DNA of 64,000 nt, from contig NZ_CALWUM010000004.1 of NCBI RefSeq assembly GCF_944384765.1, forward strand, positions 51,022 through 115,021, in the 5' to 3' direction. The DNA is from an uncultured Agathobaculum sp. Lineage in GTDB: Bacteria > Bacillota > Clostridia > Oscillospirales > Butyricicoccaceae. This document shows, one piece after another, positions 51,130 to 58,379 of this stretch. The notes beneath the pieces were generated by a model. It was not told where the DNA came from. It did not search any database and was given only the letters and a program-made list of their open reading frames with translations. The position numbers and the translations under genes were made by a program. The stretch's first letter is position 1; each line of letters opens with the position of its first letter.

Positions 51130-51830
51130 GCAAATACCTCCCTGAACAGCATATCAACCGATTTCCCGTGCTCCTCGCGGATGGTATCCACGCTCTCGTG
51201 CAGGGTCATCACGCCGTTTTTGAGAAAAATCACCTCATCGAGCACGCGCTCGATGTCCGCAATCAGGTGCGTGGAGAGCAGCACGGACGCATCCTCGCTG
51301 TAATTATACAGGATCGTGTTGAGGATGTAGTCGCGCGCTGCGGGGTCTACGCCGCCGATCGGCTCATCGAGCAGGAACAGCTGCGCCTTGCGGCTCATGG
51401 TCAGGATGAGCTGCACCTTTTCCTTGGTGCCCTTGGACAGGGTCTTGAGGCGGCTGAGCGGGCTGATATCCAGCGTTTTAAGCATATCGTTGGCCTTTAC
51501 CGTATCAAAATCCGCGTAGAAGTCCGCAAAAAACGCGATTAGGTCGCACACGCGCATCCAGTCGTTCAGGTAGTCCCGGTCGGGCAGGTAGCTGACCACA
51601 CTGTGCGTGTGCACGCCGGGCTGCGCCCCGTCGATGGTCACCGTGCCGCTCGTCGGCTGGATCAGGCCGCACAGCAGCTTGATCGCCGTGGTCTTGCCCG
51701 AGCCGTTCGGCCCCAGCAGGCCGATAAAGCGGCCGCGTTCCAGCGTCAGGTTCAGGTTATCCAGCGCGTGGATGCTGCCATAGGTCTTGGTCAGGCCCTG
51801 GCACACCACCAGTTCATTTTTCTGCTCCAT
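51123..51830 (-). CDS. ABC transporter ATP-binding subunit
   Basis: The 235-aa ATPase has Walker A GPNGSGKTT (about 36-44), a signature-like LSRLKTLSKGTKEKVQLILTM in which the canonical LSGGQ is replaced by LSKGTKEK, Walker B LFLLDEPIGGVDP, and switch His in STHLIADIE. The KGxxxK type signature is known in exporter-like ATPases such as YtrB/BcrA relatives. It overlaps gntR by 17 nt. Confidence 0.88.
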   Translation of the reverse strand: MEQKNELVVCQGLTKTYGSIHALDNLNLTLERGRFIGLLGPNGSGKTTAIKLLCGLIQPTSGTVTIDGAQPGVHTHSVVSYLPDRDYLNDWMRVCDLIAFFADFYADFDTVKANDMLKTLDISPLSRLKTLSKGTKEKVQLILTMSRKAQLFLLDEPIGGVDPAARDYILNTILYNYSEDASVLLSTHLIADIERVLDEVIFLKNGVMTLHESVDTIREEHGKSVDMLFREVFAC

Positions 51831-52200
51831 GTTTGCTCTCCTCCCCTCTGCGTTTTTCCAGCAAGTCGACGATCTCCTGCTCGGTAAAGCCGAGCTGGTT
51901 CATGCCCGCCATAAATTCCGCAATGCGGTCGCTTGCGATTTGCTCCCGAACTTTTTGAATTAACATTTTATCCTCCGTGACATATCGTCCACTGGTGCGG
52001 TTGGTATACATCAGCCCTTCGCGCTCCAGATCAGCCAGCGCGCGCTGCATTGTGTTGGGATTGACCCCCGCCTCGGCCGCCAGCTCGCGCACGGGCGGCA
52101 CCTTTTCGCCCGCGCCCAGCTGGCCGCTTACGATCTGCTCGGTCAGCCGCTCCATCAGCTGCTGATAGATCGGGCGGTCGCCCCGCAGTTGCCATTGCAT
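51814..52200 (-). CDS. GntR-family regulator (YtrA subfamily)
   Basis: This 128-aa protein has the winged HTH (residues ~9-75, PIYQQLMERLTEQIVSGQLGAGEKVPPVRELAAEAGVNPNTMQRALADLEREGLMYTNRTSGRYVT) and only a short C-terminal helix pair, as in YtrA. It is first in the operon and overlaps the ATPase gene. The 20-bp palindrome over the promoter -10 (52228-52247) is its probable operator, giving autorepression. Confidence 0.92.
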   Translation of the reverse strand: MQWQLRGDRPIYQQLMERLTEQIVSGQLGAGEKVPPVRELAAEAGVNPNTMQRALADLEREGLMYTNRTSGRYVTEDKMLIQKVREQIASDRIAEFMAGMNQLGFTEQEIVDLLEKRRGEESKHGAEK

Positions 52201-52227
52201 AGGCTCGCTCCTCTCTCGTTGTTATCT

Positions 52228-52265
52228 TGTATTATGATAATAATACAGCAATACACTTTTGTCAA
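52228..52265 (-). promoter_or_regulatory. GntR operon promoter with 20-bp operator
   Basis: Minus-strand TTGACA (52265-52260), 17-bp spacer, TATTAT (52242-52237). The perfect palindrome TGTATTATGATAATAATACA (8-bp arms, 52228-52247) covers the -10. Confidence 0.85.
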
Positions 52266-52334
52266 CCCCTCGGGAAAAATTTTTCTTTTCTCCGCGCGGC
52301 ACTGTGGTATACTATACTTGGAGGAATATGCAAG

Positions 52335-52907
52335 ATGAAGATTTATCCCTATCTCCGCCTGATCTGGTTTTCGCTCCTGATCACCGCGGTGCTCAACCTG
52401 ACCGCCCTGTCGGATTCCACAGCCGTGCTGCTCGCTGCCAATGTGCTCAACCTGCTGTGCTATGCTGTGATCGTCTACGCGCTTTACCGTCTTTCGGGTG
52501 AGGCGGCGTTCTTTTCCCGCGCGTTTTATATGCGCCTGACTTCGGTCGTGCTGATCGCGCTCGCGCTCATCTGCATGCAGTTTGCCGCGAGCAGCGCCAT
52601 GCTGGTCAACTTCCTGTCGCTTTTGTCCATGGCGGGCAGCATCGCCGGCCTGCTGGGGGAATATTTCATGTATTGGGGGCTGGATGCCCGCATCCTGCCC
52701 TGCGGCTATGCGTATCCTGCGCGGCGCATCCGCTGGTGCCTGTATGCGCCGCTGATCGGCTCGTTCGTGGCCACGCTGCTGATCATGACCTGGCAGGTGC
52801 TGCTGGGCGTGCTGGTGCAGGTCGCCTGTCAGTTTGTCCCGGTTGTGCTGCTGGGACAGTATATGCGCGCGGTACGCGACCGGGAAAACGACCCGCTCTG
52901 CTTCTGA
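52335..52907 (+). CDS. Hypothetical membrane protein (190 aa)
   Basis: GGAGG lies before ATG 52335 and TATACT at 52309-52314. The protein has five hydrophobic segments (YLRLIWFSLLITAVLNLTAL, VLLAANVLNLLCYAVIVYALY, LTSVVLIALALICMQFA, LLSMAGSIAGLLGEYFMYWGL, LYAPLIGSFVATLLIMTWQVLL). No family recognised. It is divergent from the GntR operon and ends in a long terminator hairpin. Confidence 0.75.
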   Translation: MKIYPYLRLIWFSLLITAVLNLTALSDSTAVLLAANVLNLLCYAVIVYALYRLSGEAAFFSRAFYMRLTSVVLIALALICMQFAASSAMLVNFLSLLSMAGSIAGLLGEYFMYWGLDARILPCGYAYPARRIRWCLYAPLIGSFVATLLIMTWQVLLGVLVQVACQFVPVVLLGQYMRAVRDRENDPLCF

Positions 52908-52934
52908 CCGCGCCGCAACGCCGCATACAAAAAA

Positions 52935-52985
52935 GCAAACGGACCGCTTCGGAGAGCAAATGCTTTTCCGAAGCGGTCCGTTTTG
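52935..52985. terminator. Long bidirectional terminator
   Basis: 18-19-bp arms (ACGGACCGCTTCGGA-type) around ~14 nt, between convergent genes. Confidence 0.85.
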
Positions 52986-53019
52986 CGTATTTGCGGATAT
53001 GAATGTGGGGGAAGCGCTG

Positions 53020-53193
53020 TCAAAGGCCGAATACCAGCGCCTTGACCGCCGCCGCGACCAGAACAACTGCGCCGATGAGCGCCGCAATCCCGTATACCTT
53101 GCGGGACTCCCTGTCGTCCCCCGCCTTTTTCAGATAATACAGCCCGGCGACCAGAATCGCCGCACCGATGAGCAGAATGAGAATGGTTACCAT
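53020..53193 (-). CDS. Small membrane protein next to the metal ATPase (57 aa)
   Basis: The frame starts one base after the ATPase stop with GGAGG upstream (ATG 53193) and encodes two hydrophobic helices (VTILILLIGAAILVAGLYYL and VYGIAALIGAVVLVAAAVKA) joined by a charged loop KKAGDDRESRK. It is the last gene of the copper-type operon. Small two-helix proteins downstream of P1B ATPases may modulate the pump. There is no named family I can assign. Confidence 0.75.
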   Translation of the reverse strand: MVTILILLIGAAILVAGLYYLKKAGDDRESRKVYGIAALIGAVVLVAAAVKALVFGL

Positions 53194-53194
53194 G

Positions 53195-55057
53195 TTACTT
53201 CCTCCATGTCAGTAAAAATGCCGAGTTGATGATGACAAAGACCGAGCCTGCATTGTGCACCAGTGCGCCGACAACCGGGTTGAGGATGCCCGTGATCGCC
53301 AACACGATCGCAACAAAGTTGAGCGTCATGGAAAAGGTCAGGTTGCACTTAATAACCCGCATCATGTGCCGCGCCAGCCGCAGCAGGTGCGGCAGCTCGT
53401 GAATTTCGTCATTGACCAGCGCAATGTCCGCGGCATCGACCGCGATGTCGCTGCCCACGCCGCCCATCGCGATACCCACATACGCCTTTTTGAGTGCGGG
53501 TGCGTCGTTGATGCCGTCACCGATCATGCACACCTGCGCCCCGTTCTGCTGGGATGCGTCGATGTAATCCAGTTTGTCCTCGGGCAGGCACTCTGCCCGC
53601 ACCTCGTCCAGCCCCAGTGCGGACGCGATATGCGCAGCGGCATTTTTGTGGTCACCCGTCAGCAGCACAGGCTGCACGCCCGCCTGCTTCACCTGCGCGA
53701 TGGTATCCGCCGCGTCCGGGCGCAGCGTGTCGGACAACGCGATCAGACCGGCAAGCGCGCCGTCCACCGCCAGCCAGATCACCGTGCAGCCCTCGTTCAG
53801 ATACTGCGCCGCACATGCCTCCGCCTGTGCGCTGCGCGCAATATGGTGTTCCTCCATCATCTCCGGATTGCCCGCCAGGATGGTTTTGCCCGCCACCACA
53901 GCCTGTACGCCGCGGCCGGGCAGCATGCGGAAATCCTCCGCCGGCAGCAAGTCGCCGCCCTGCGCGCGGAAACCGCGCACGACCGCTTTTCCCAGCGGGT
54001 GCTCGGAACGCTGCTCGGCGGCGGCTGTCCAGGCGTACAGCGCCTGTTCCTCCGCATCCGGCGCCAAACTGCGCACCGCAACCACCTGCGGCGTGCCGAA
54101 GGTCAGGGTGCCGGTCTTGTCAAAGGTGATTTTTGCCACACCCGCCAGCCGCTCGAGCGCATCGCCCTCGCGCACGAGAAAGCCGTGCCGGGTTGCGTTG
54201 CCGATCGCGGCCATGATCGCGGTCGGCGTCGCCAGCACAAGCGCGCACGGGCAGAACACGACCAGAATGGTCACCGCGCGGATGACCTCGCCCGAGATCA
54301 GCCAGGTCAGCAGCGCGGCGGTCAGGGCAATCACCACGATCCAGGTCGCCCACCGATCCGCGATGCCCACGATCTTGGCCTTGCCCGCGTCCGCGGACTG
54401 CACCAGGCGGATCATGCGCTGGATCGAGCTGTCTTCGCCTACACGCGACGCCCGCATATCAAACGAGCCGAACTGGTTGACCGTGCCGCTCGACACCTCG
54501 TCCCCCTCGCCCTTATCCACGGGCAGGGACTCGCCGGTCATCACCGCCTGGTTGATCGAGGTCTGTCCGGCGGTGATCACGCCATCCACCGGCACGGTCT
54601 CGCCCGGCAGCACGCGCAGCAGGTCGCCCACCTGCACCTGCTCGGCCGGGATGACGGACTCTCCGTCCGGCCGCAGCACACGCGCGGTGCGCGGCGTCAG
54701 ATGCACGAGCTTTTCAATGCCCGCCCGGGCCCGCGCGACGGTCAGATCCTCCAGCAGCGCACCCAGCTGCATGATAAACGCCACCTCGCCCGCGGCAAAG
54801 TCCTCGCCAATGATCACCGAGGCGATCAGCGCGATGGAGACCAGTACGTCCGCCTTGATGTCGAACGCGGTCACCAGCCCGATGATCGCCTCGAGGATGA
54901 TCGGCACGCCGCACAGGATGATTGCAATCCACGCCGGGTCAAACGGCAGCGGCAGCAGGCCGAAAATGCTTGCCAGCAGCGCCAGGCCGCCGATCACGAG
55001 ACAGGTGACGTCCTTTTTCGTCCCGCCCCATTCAAGAAATGCTTCCAGCTGTTTCAT
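53195..55057 (-). CDS. Heavy-metal P1B-type ATPase lacking an HMA domain
   Basis: This 620-aa pump exports a soft metal ion. It has the membrane metal motif CPC (VVFCPCALVLATP), phosphorylation site DKTGTLT, TGES actuator motif, HP-type SEHPLGKAVV, and hinge GDGINDAPAL. The last membrane helices carry GALVHNAGSVFVIINSAFLL, with an HN-G pattern that differs from the CopA consensus, so Cu+ versus another metal is uncertain. No N-terminal CxxC metal-binding domain exists: the protein starts directly with MKQLEAFLEWGGTKKD. ATG 55057 follows AAGGAGG. The adjacent CsoR and CsoR-like operators favour copper. Confidence 0.9.
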   Translation of the reverse strand: MKQLEAFLEWGGTKKDVTCLVIGGLALLASIFGLLPLPFDPAWIAIILCGVPIILEAIIGLVTAFDIKADVLVSIALIASVIIGEDFAAGEVAFIMQLGALLEDLTVARARAGIEKLVHLTPRTARVLRPDGESVIPAEQVQVGDLLRVLPGETVPVDGVITAGQTSINQAVMTGESLPVDKGEGDEVSSGTVNQFGSFDMRASRVGEDSSIQRMIRLVQSADAGKAKIVGIADRWATWIVVIALTAALLTWLISGEVIRAVTILVVFCPCALVLATPTAIMAAIGNATRHGFLVREGDALERLAGVAKITFDKTGTLTFGTPQVVAVRSLAPDAEEQALYAWTAAAEQRSEHPLGKAVVRGFRAQGGDLLPAEDFRMLPGRGVQAVVAGKTILAGNPEMMEEHHIARSAQAEACAAQYLNEGCTVIWLAVDGALAGLIALSDTLRPDAADTIAQVKQAGVQPVLLTGDHKNAAAHIASALGLDEVRAECLPEDKLDYIDASQQNGAQVCMIGDGINDAPALKKAYVGIAMGGVGSDIAVDAADIALVNDEIHELPHLLRLARHMMRVIKCNLTFSMTLNFVAIVLAITGILNPVVGALVHNAGSVFVIINSAFLLTWRK

Positions 55058-55076
55058 GGTTGACAGCGCCTCCTTA

Positions 55077-55115
55077 TACCCATCGGGGTACGGGTATATT
55101 ATACCCATAGGGGTA
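55077..55115. promoter_or_regulatory. Two CsoR-type operators at the ATPase promoter
   Basis: TACCCATCGGGGTA (55077-55090) and TACCCATAGGGGTA (55102-55115) differ in one base and resemble known CsoR boxes (TACCC-N-GGGTA). The second fills the spacer of the promoter. Confidence 0.8.
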
Positions 55116-55126
55116 TAGGTTGTCAA
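55098..55126 (-). promoter_or_regulatory. Promoter of the metal ATPase operon
   Basis: Minus-strand TTGACA (55126-55121), 17-bp spacer containing an operator, TATAAT (55103-55098). Confidence 0.85.
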
Positions 55127-55135
55127 GCGTAAAAA

Positions 55136-55166
55136 ACAGCGCCCCGGTAGTCTGCCGGGGCGTTTA
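55136..55166. terminator. Hairpin between csoR and the ATPase
   Basis: CGCCCCGG-TAGTCTG-CCGGGGCG with an adjacent A-run toward the ATPase side; may back up the csoR terminator. Confidence 0.5.
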
Positions 55167-55195
55167 CCTCGCTCAAACCGCCGCGCATCATAAAA

Positions 55196-55227
55196 AAATC
55201 CGCCCCAAACCACAGTCTGGGGCGAAA
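55196..55227 (-). terminator. Terminator of csoR
   Basis: CGCCCCA/TGGGGCG stem directly after the csoR stop, followed by GGATTTTTTT on the minus strand. Confidence 0.8.
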
Positions 55228-55229
55228 GA

Positions 55230-55505
55230 TCAATTCATATTTGCAAACCGCTCAACCGCCTTGGTAAAATTGGCGATGGTCTGGTCTGCGTCGCCGTGCT
55301 CAATGCCATCACGCACGCAGTGCTTGATATGCCCTTCGAGCACGACCTGGCCGCACTTGTGCAGCGCGGACTTGGCCGCGTTGATCTGCGAGAGAATATC
55401 CTCACAGGGCACGTCCTCATCCACCATGCGGTCGATCGCCTGCACCTGTCCGATGATCTTTTTGAGCCGGCGGTGCAGATTGTCCGCATCCATACACTGT
55501 CTCAT
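55230..55505 (-). CDS. csoR: CsoR-family copper-sensing repressor
   Basis: The 91-aa all-helical DNA-binding protein has LHRRLKKIIGQVQAIDRMVDEDVPCEDILSQINAAKSALHKCG and VVLEGHIKHCV. The Cu(I) ligands C-H-C of CsoR are preserved: Cys in DVPCED, then His and Cys in GHIKHC (spaced by four). Start 55505 follows TGGAGGTG. On binding Cu+ it should leave the operators at 55077-55115 and 55519-55532. It has its own promoter and terminator, so repressor and pump are two separately initiated units. Confidence 0.88.
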   Translation of the reverse strand: MRQCMDADNLHRRLKKIIGQVQAIDRMVDEDVPCEDILSQINAAKSALHKCGQVVLEGHIKHCVRDGIEHGDADQTIANFTKAVERFANMN

Positions 55506-55518
55506 CTGTACACCTCCA

Positions 55519-55532
55519 TACCATAAGGGGTA
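55519..55532. promoter_or_regulatory. Third CsoR-type operator
   Basis: TACCATAAGGGGTA, nearly identical to the two sites at the ATPase promoter, lies between the csoR promoter and its start codon. Confidence 0.75.
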
Positions 55533-55539
55533 TGTGTAC

Positions 55540-55568
55540 ATCTTAGCCGCAGACCGCCGGCTTGTCAA
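55540..55568 (-). promoter_or_regulatory. Promoter of csoR
   Basis: Minus-strand TTGACA (55568-55563), 17-bp spacer, TAAGAT (55545-55540). It starts 8 bp past the stop of the DltD-like gene. Confidence 0.8.
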
Positions 55569-55575
55569 GTCCGTC

Positions 55576-56541
55576 TCAGCCGCGCGTGACCGTGTTGCGG
55601 TAATGCTGCAGCGACTCATTCCAGGCCGCATAATCCGCCGCATCGCGGTTGTCCGGCAGGCCGTACTGCTCCTTGAGGTAGCGGCCGAGGTAGCGCGTGA
55701 CCTTGACAGCGCCGCTGTAATTGAGGTGGTCGCCCCGGTCGCGGGTGTCGTTCTTCCAGTCGATCGGGATTTCTTCCTGCATGGTGTTCAGATCCAGATA
55801 GGGCAGACCGTGCTCCTTTGCCAGCGCCGCAATGCTGTTGTGGCGCGCGTAGTTCCAGTTGAGCGTGCTCGGCGTGCTGACCAGCACCAGCTGCGCCCCA
55901 TTCTCCTCGCACAGCGCGATCATCTCAGCCAGGCAGGCGCGGTTGAGCAGTGGGATCTCCTGCACAGCGTCCGTGGGCTTCATATACTGCCGCGCATCTG
56001 CGGGCACCGACTTGCTGTGAAAGCGGAAGCCCTTGAGGTCATCCGTCCAGGTATAATGCGCCGTGCCGCCGAAGTCGTTGGCGGACAGGCTCTTCCACCG
56101 GTCGTGGTAGCGCAGCACGGAGAACAGCACCTTGGCGCGCGAGAGTACATAGTCGCGCAGCTTGTAAGTGCGGAAGATCGCGTTGGTCTCAAGGATGACC
56201 ACGCGCGGGCTCTGGTGCGTGAACGCCTGCCGCAGATAGCGGTAAGAGTCATACAGCGGCTGCGCCGAGGTGCTGCACAGGTAGGCGGAAAAACCATGCT
56301 CTTCCCACATCTGCATGGGCGAAATCGAACTGTACGCCTCGCTATCGCCCACAACCAGCACGTTGATCGAGTTTTCCCGCTCGCCCAGGATGCCGCCTGC
56401 GAGCATTTCCTCGTCGGTAAAGCCAAAGGCCTTGTGGTTGTTCTTGGGCATGAACAGCCAGGAAGCGGCCAGCAGCAGCACGACCAGGCCGATCAGAAAG
56501 CAGGCGCCCTTGGCCGCGTGCGCGGCAATGCGTATTTTCAT
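55576..56541 (-). CDS. DltD-like SGNH-fold membrane-anchored protein
   Basis: This 321-aa protein has an N-terminal membrane anchor (residues ~10-30, GACFLIGLVVLLLAASWLF) and an extracellular SGNH domain. The nucleophile is in VLVVGDSEAYSSISP (GDS), and the Asp/His block is RDRGDHLNYSGAVK. In Dlt systems DltD works outside the membrane with DltB to move the acyl group to the final polymer. It is the last gene of the five-gene cluster, 11 nt after the MBOAT gene. Confidence 0.8.
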   Translation of the reverse strand: MKIRIAAHAAKGACFLIGLVVLLLAASWLFMPKNNHKAFGFTDEEMLAGGILGERENSINVLVVGDSEAYSSISPMQMWEEHGFSAYLCSTSAQPLYDSYRYLRQAFTHQSPRVVILETNAIFRTYKLRDYVLSRAKVLFSVLRYHDRWKSLSANDFGGTAHYTWTDDLKGFRFHSKSVPADARQYMKPTDAVQEIPLLNRACLAEMIALCEENGAQLVLVSTPSTLNWNYARHNSIAALAKEHGLPYLDLNTMQEEIPIDWKNDTRDRGDHLNYSGAVKVTRYLGRYLKEQYGLPDNRDAADYAAWNESLQHYRNTVTRG

Positions 56542-56552
56542 CGATTTCCTCC

Positions 56553-58145
56553 TCAGAATGCGGCGTAGATCGGGTCAACCGGCACATAGCCCACGCCATA
56601 CGCCCCAAAGATGACCACAGCGAGGATCGCCGCATAATATACCGCCCAGCGCAGGACGATGTGCTGCCGCGCAAGCCCTGCGCGCAGCGGCACGCCGCGC
56701 TCACGCAGCACACTAACCGCCAGCACAACCAGCACCGCGACAAGCACAATGAAAAAGTCGTACCGATCCATTCCGAGCGACAGGACACTGCCGTCCGAGA
56801 CGCTTTGCAGCGTAAAATCCGTCACCATGCGGCGGAACATGGAAAGCCCTGCGCGCAGGCCGTTAGCGCGGAAGAACAGCTCGCCCACGCACACCAGCAG
56901 GCCGGTGCGCAGGATGCGCAGCACGCGGTAGGGCGCGGCATCCCGTCCGCCGGGCAGGGCGGCCGTCACCCGCTGGGTGAGCGGGGCGGTCAGACCTGCC
57001 AGCAGAATGAGCGCGAAGTGGTACAGGCCGAAAAAGATATACTGCCAGCCTGCGCCGTGCCACAGGCCGTTGCACAGCCACACGGTCAGCAGCGCAGCCG
57101 CGCCCGCGAGCAGCGGGCCGAAGTGACCGCCCAGGTGGCGGCGCGCGGCGCCGGTCAGCTTTTTGAGCGGGCCGGACAGGGATAGCGGGTAGAACACATA
57201 GTCGCGCAGCCATGCGCCGAGCGTGATGTGCCAGCGCATCCAGAACTCCTGAATGCTCTGGGCGAAGAACGGCTGCCGGAAATTCTCCGGCAGGCGCACG
57301 CCGAACATCTCCGCGCTGCCGATGACCACATCCATGGTGCCGGAAAACTCCATATACAGCTGGCAGGTGTAGCACACCATGGCCAGCGCGATCACGCCGC
57401 CGTCATACTGTATATGCTCTGCAAACACGTTCTGGATCAGGATGTTCAGCCGGTCGGCAATGACGATCTTTTTGAAAAAGCCGAACAGAATGCGCTGCAT
57501 GCCGAAGGTGATATTCTGCCAGCAAAGCGGCCGACCCTCCCAGAGCGCGTGCGCGGTCTGGTCATAGCGGCAGATCGGGCCTTCCATGATTTGCGGGAAA
57601 AAGCCGAGGAACAGCGCCAGACGGCCCAGGTTGCGGTCCGCGCGCATGCTGCCTCGGTATACGTCGATCAGATAGCCTGCGGCCTGCAGCGTGTAAAACG
57701 AAATACCGATGGGCAGCACGAAGGCGGGCACCGGCACGCTCACAGGCAGGCGCAGCGCGTCCAGCGCGCGGTCCAGATTGGTGCTGAAAAATGCCGCATA
57801 TTTGAGCGTCAGCAGGGTGCCGATGTGCAGCAGCAGCGCGAACGCGAGCACGCGGCGCAGCTGCCGGCGATAGCGCGCACGCACCGCGCGGCGCTCTTCC
57901 CGCGGCGCCGCAGCGAGCGCAGCCGTCTGTTCGTCCTGCACCGTGCCGAGCCACAGGCCGCAGTGGTGCAGCGACAGGGTCGAGGCGAGCAGGAACACAA
58001 TCAGCTTGCCGCTGACCGACCAGAAAAACACATAGCTCGCCGCCAGCAGCACTTTGCTGCGATGGCGCTGCGGCATCACGCCGTAGGCCAGCAGGACGAT
58101 TGGCAGAAATACGCCCGCATACAGCAGCGAGCAGTAGGAGGCCAT
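56553..58145 (-). CDS. MBOAT-family O-acyltransferase (DltB-like)
   Basis: This 530-aa multi-helix protein of the membrane-bound O-acyltransferase family has PIGISFYTLQAAGYLIDVYRG, FFPQIMEGPICRYDQ, FWMRWHITLGAWLRDYVFYPL and NGLWHGAGWQYIFFG with the catalytic His near residue 367. These fit DltB/AlgI. It should pass a thioester-bound group from the carrier protein across the membrane. The carrier gene ends 3 nt before it and the DltD-like partner follows. Confidence 0.88.
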   Translation of the reverse strand: MASYCSLLYAGVFLPIVLLAYGVMPQRHRSKVLLAASYVFFWSVSGKLIVFLLASTLSLHHCGLWLGTVQDEQTAALAAAPREERRAVRARYRRQLRRVLAFALLLHIGTLLTLKYAAFFSTNLDRALDALRLPVSVPVPAFVLPIGISFYTLQAAGYLIDVYRGSMRADRNLGRLALFLGFFPQIMEGPICRYDQTAHALWEGRPLCWQNITFGMQRILFGFFKKIVIADRLNILIQNVFAEHIQYDGGVIALAMVCYTCQLYMEFSGTMDVVIGSAEMFGVRLPENFRQPFFAQSIQEFWMRWHITLGAWLRDYVFYPLSLSGPLKKLTGAARRHLGGHFGPLLAGAAALLTVWLCNGLWHGAGWQYIFFGLYHFALILLAGLTAPLTQRVTAALPGGRDAAPYRVLRILRTGLLVCVGELFFRANGLRAGLSMFRRMVTDFTLQSVSDGSVLSLGMDRYDFFIVLVAVLVVLAVSVLRERGVPLRAGLARQHIVLRWAVYYAAILAVVIFGAYGVGYVPVDPIYAAF

Positions 58146-58148
58146 GGC

Positions 58149-58379
58149 TTATCCTTCCTCCTGCAGGCGGGTGACCATCTCCCACATGGCTTCGGCGGAG
58201 TTGAAGTTCGCCGGCACGATGCAGGCCGTGGGGATCGTGATGTCAAACGCCTCCTCGAGCTCGGCCACGAGCGCGAGAATGATGAGCGAGTCCAGATAGC
58301 GGCCGTCGATCAGGTCACGGCACGAGGTGAAATCCACGTCGGGACGCAGGGAGCGCAGAATATCCATCAATTTTTCCAT
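58149..58379 (-). CDS. Acyl/peptidyl carrier protein (DltC-like)
   Basis: This 76-aa carrier protein has the phosphopantetheine Ser31 in GRYLDSLIILALVAELEE, matching the D-S-L motif, followed by FDITIPTACIVPANFNSAEAMWEMV of helix 3. ATG 58379 follows AAAGGATGG. Unusually, its first 65 nt lie inside the 3' end of the decarboxylase gene in another frame. It should accept the group activated by the adenylating enzyme and deliver it to the MBOAT. Confidence 0.85.
   Translation of the reverse strand: MEKLMDILRSLRPDVDFTSCRDLIDGRYLDSLIILALVAELEEAFDITIPTACIVPANFNSAEAMWEMVTRLQEEG

Noticed and set aside
53255..55063. Long plus-strand frame of about 600 codons opposite the P1B ATPase
   Set aside because: Antisense to all conserved P-type ATPase motifs; low-complexity Arg/His/Gln composition and no expression signals.
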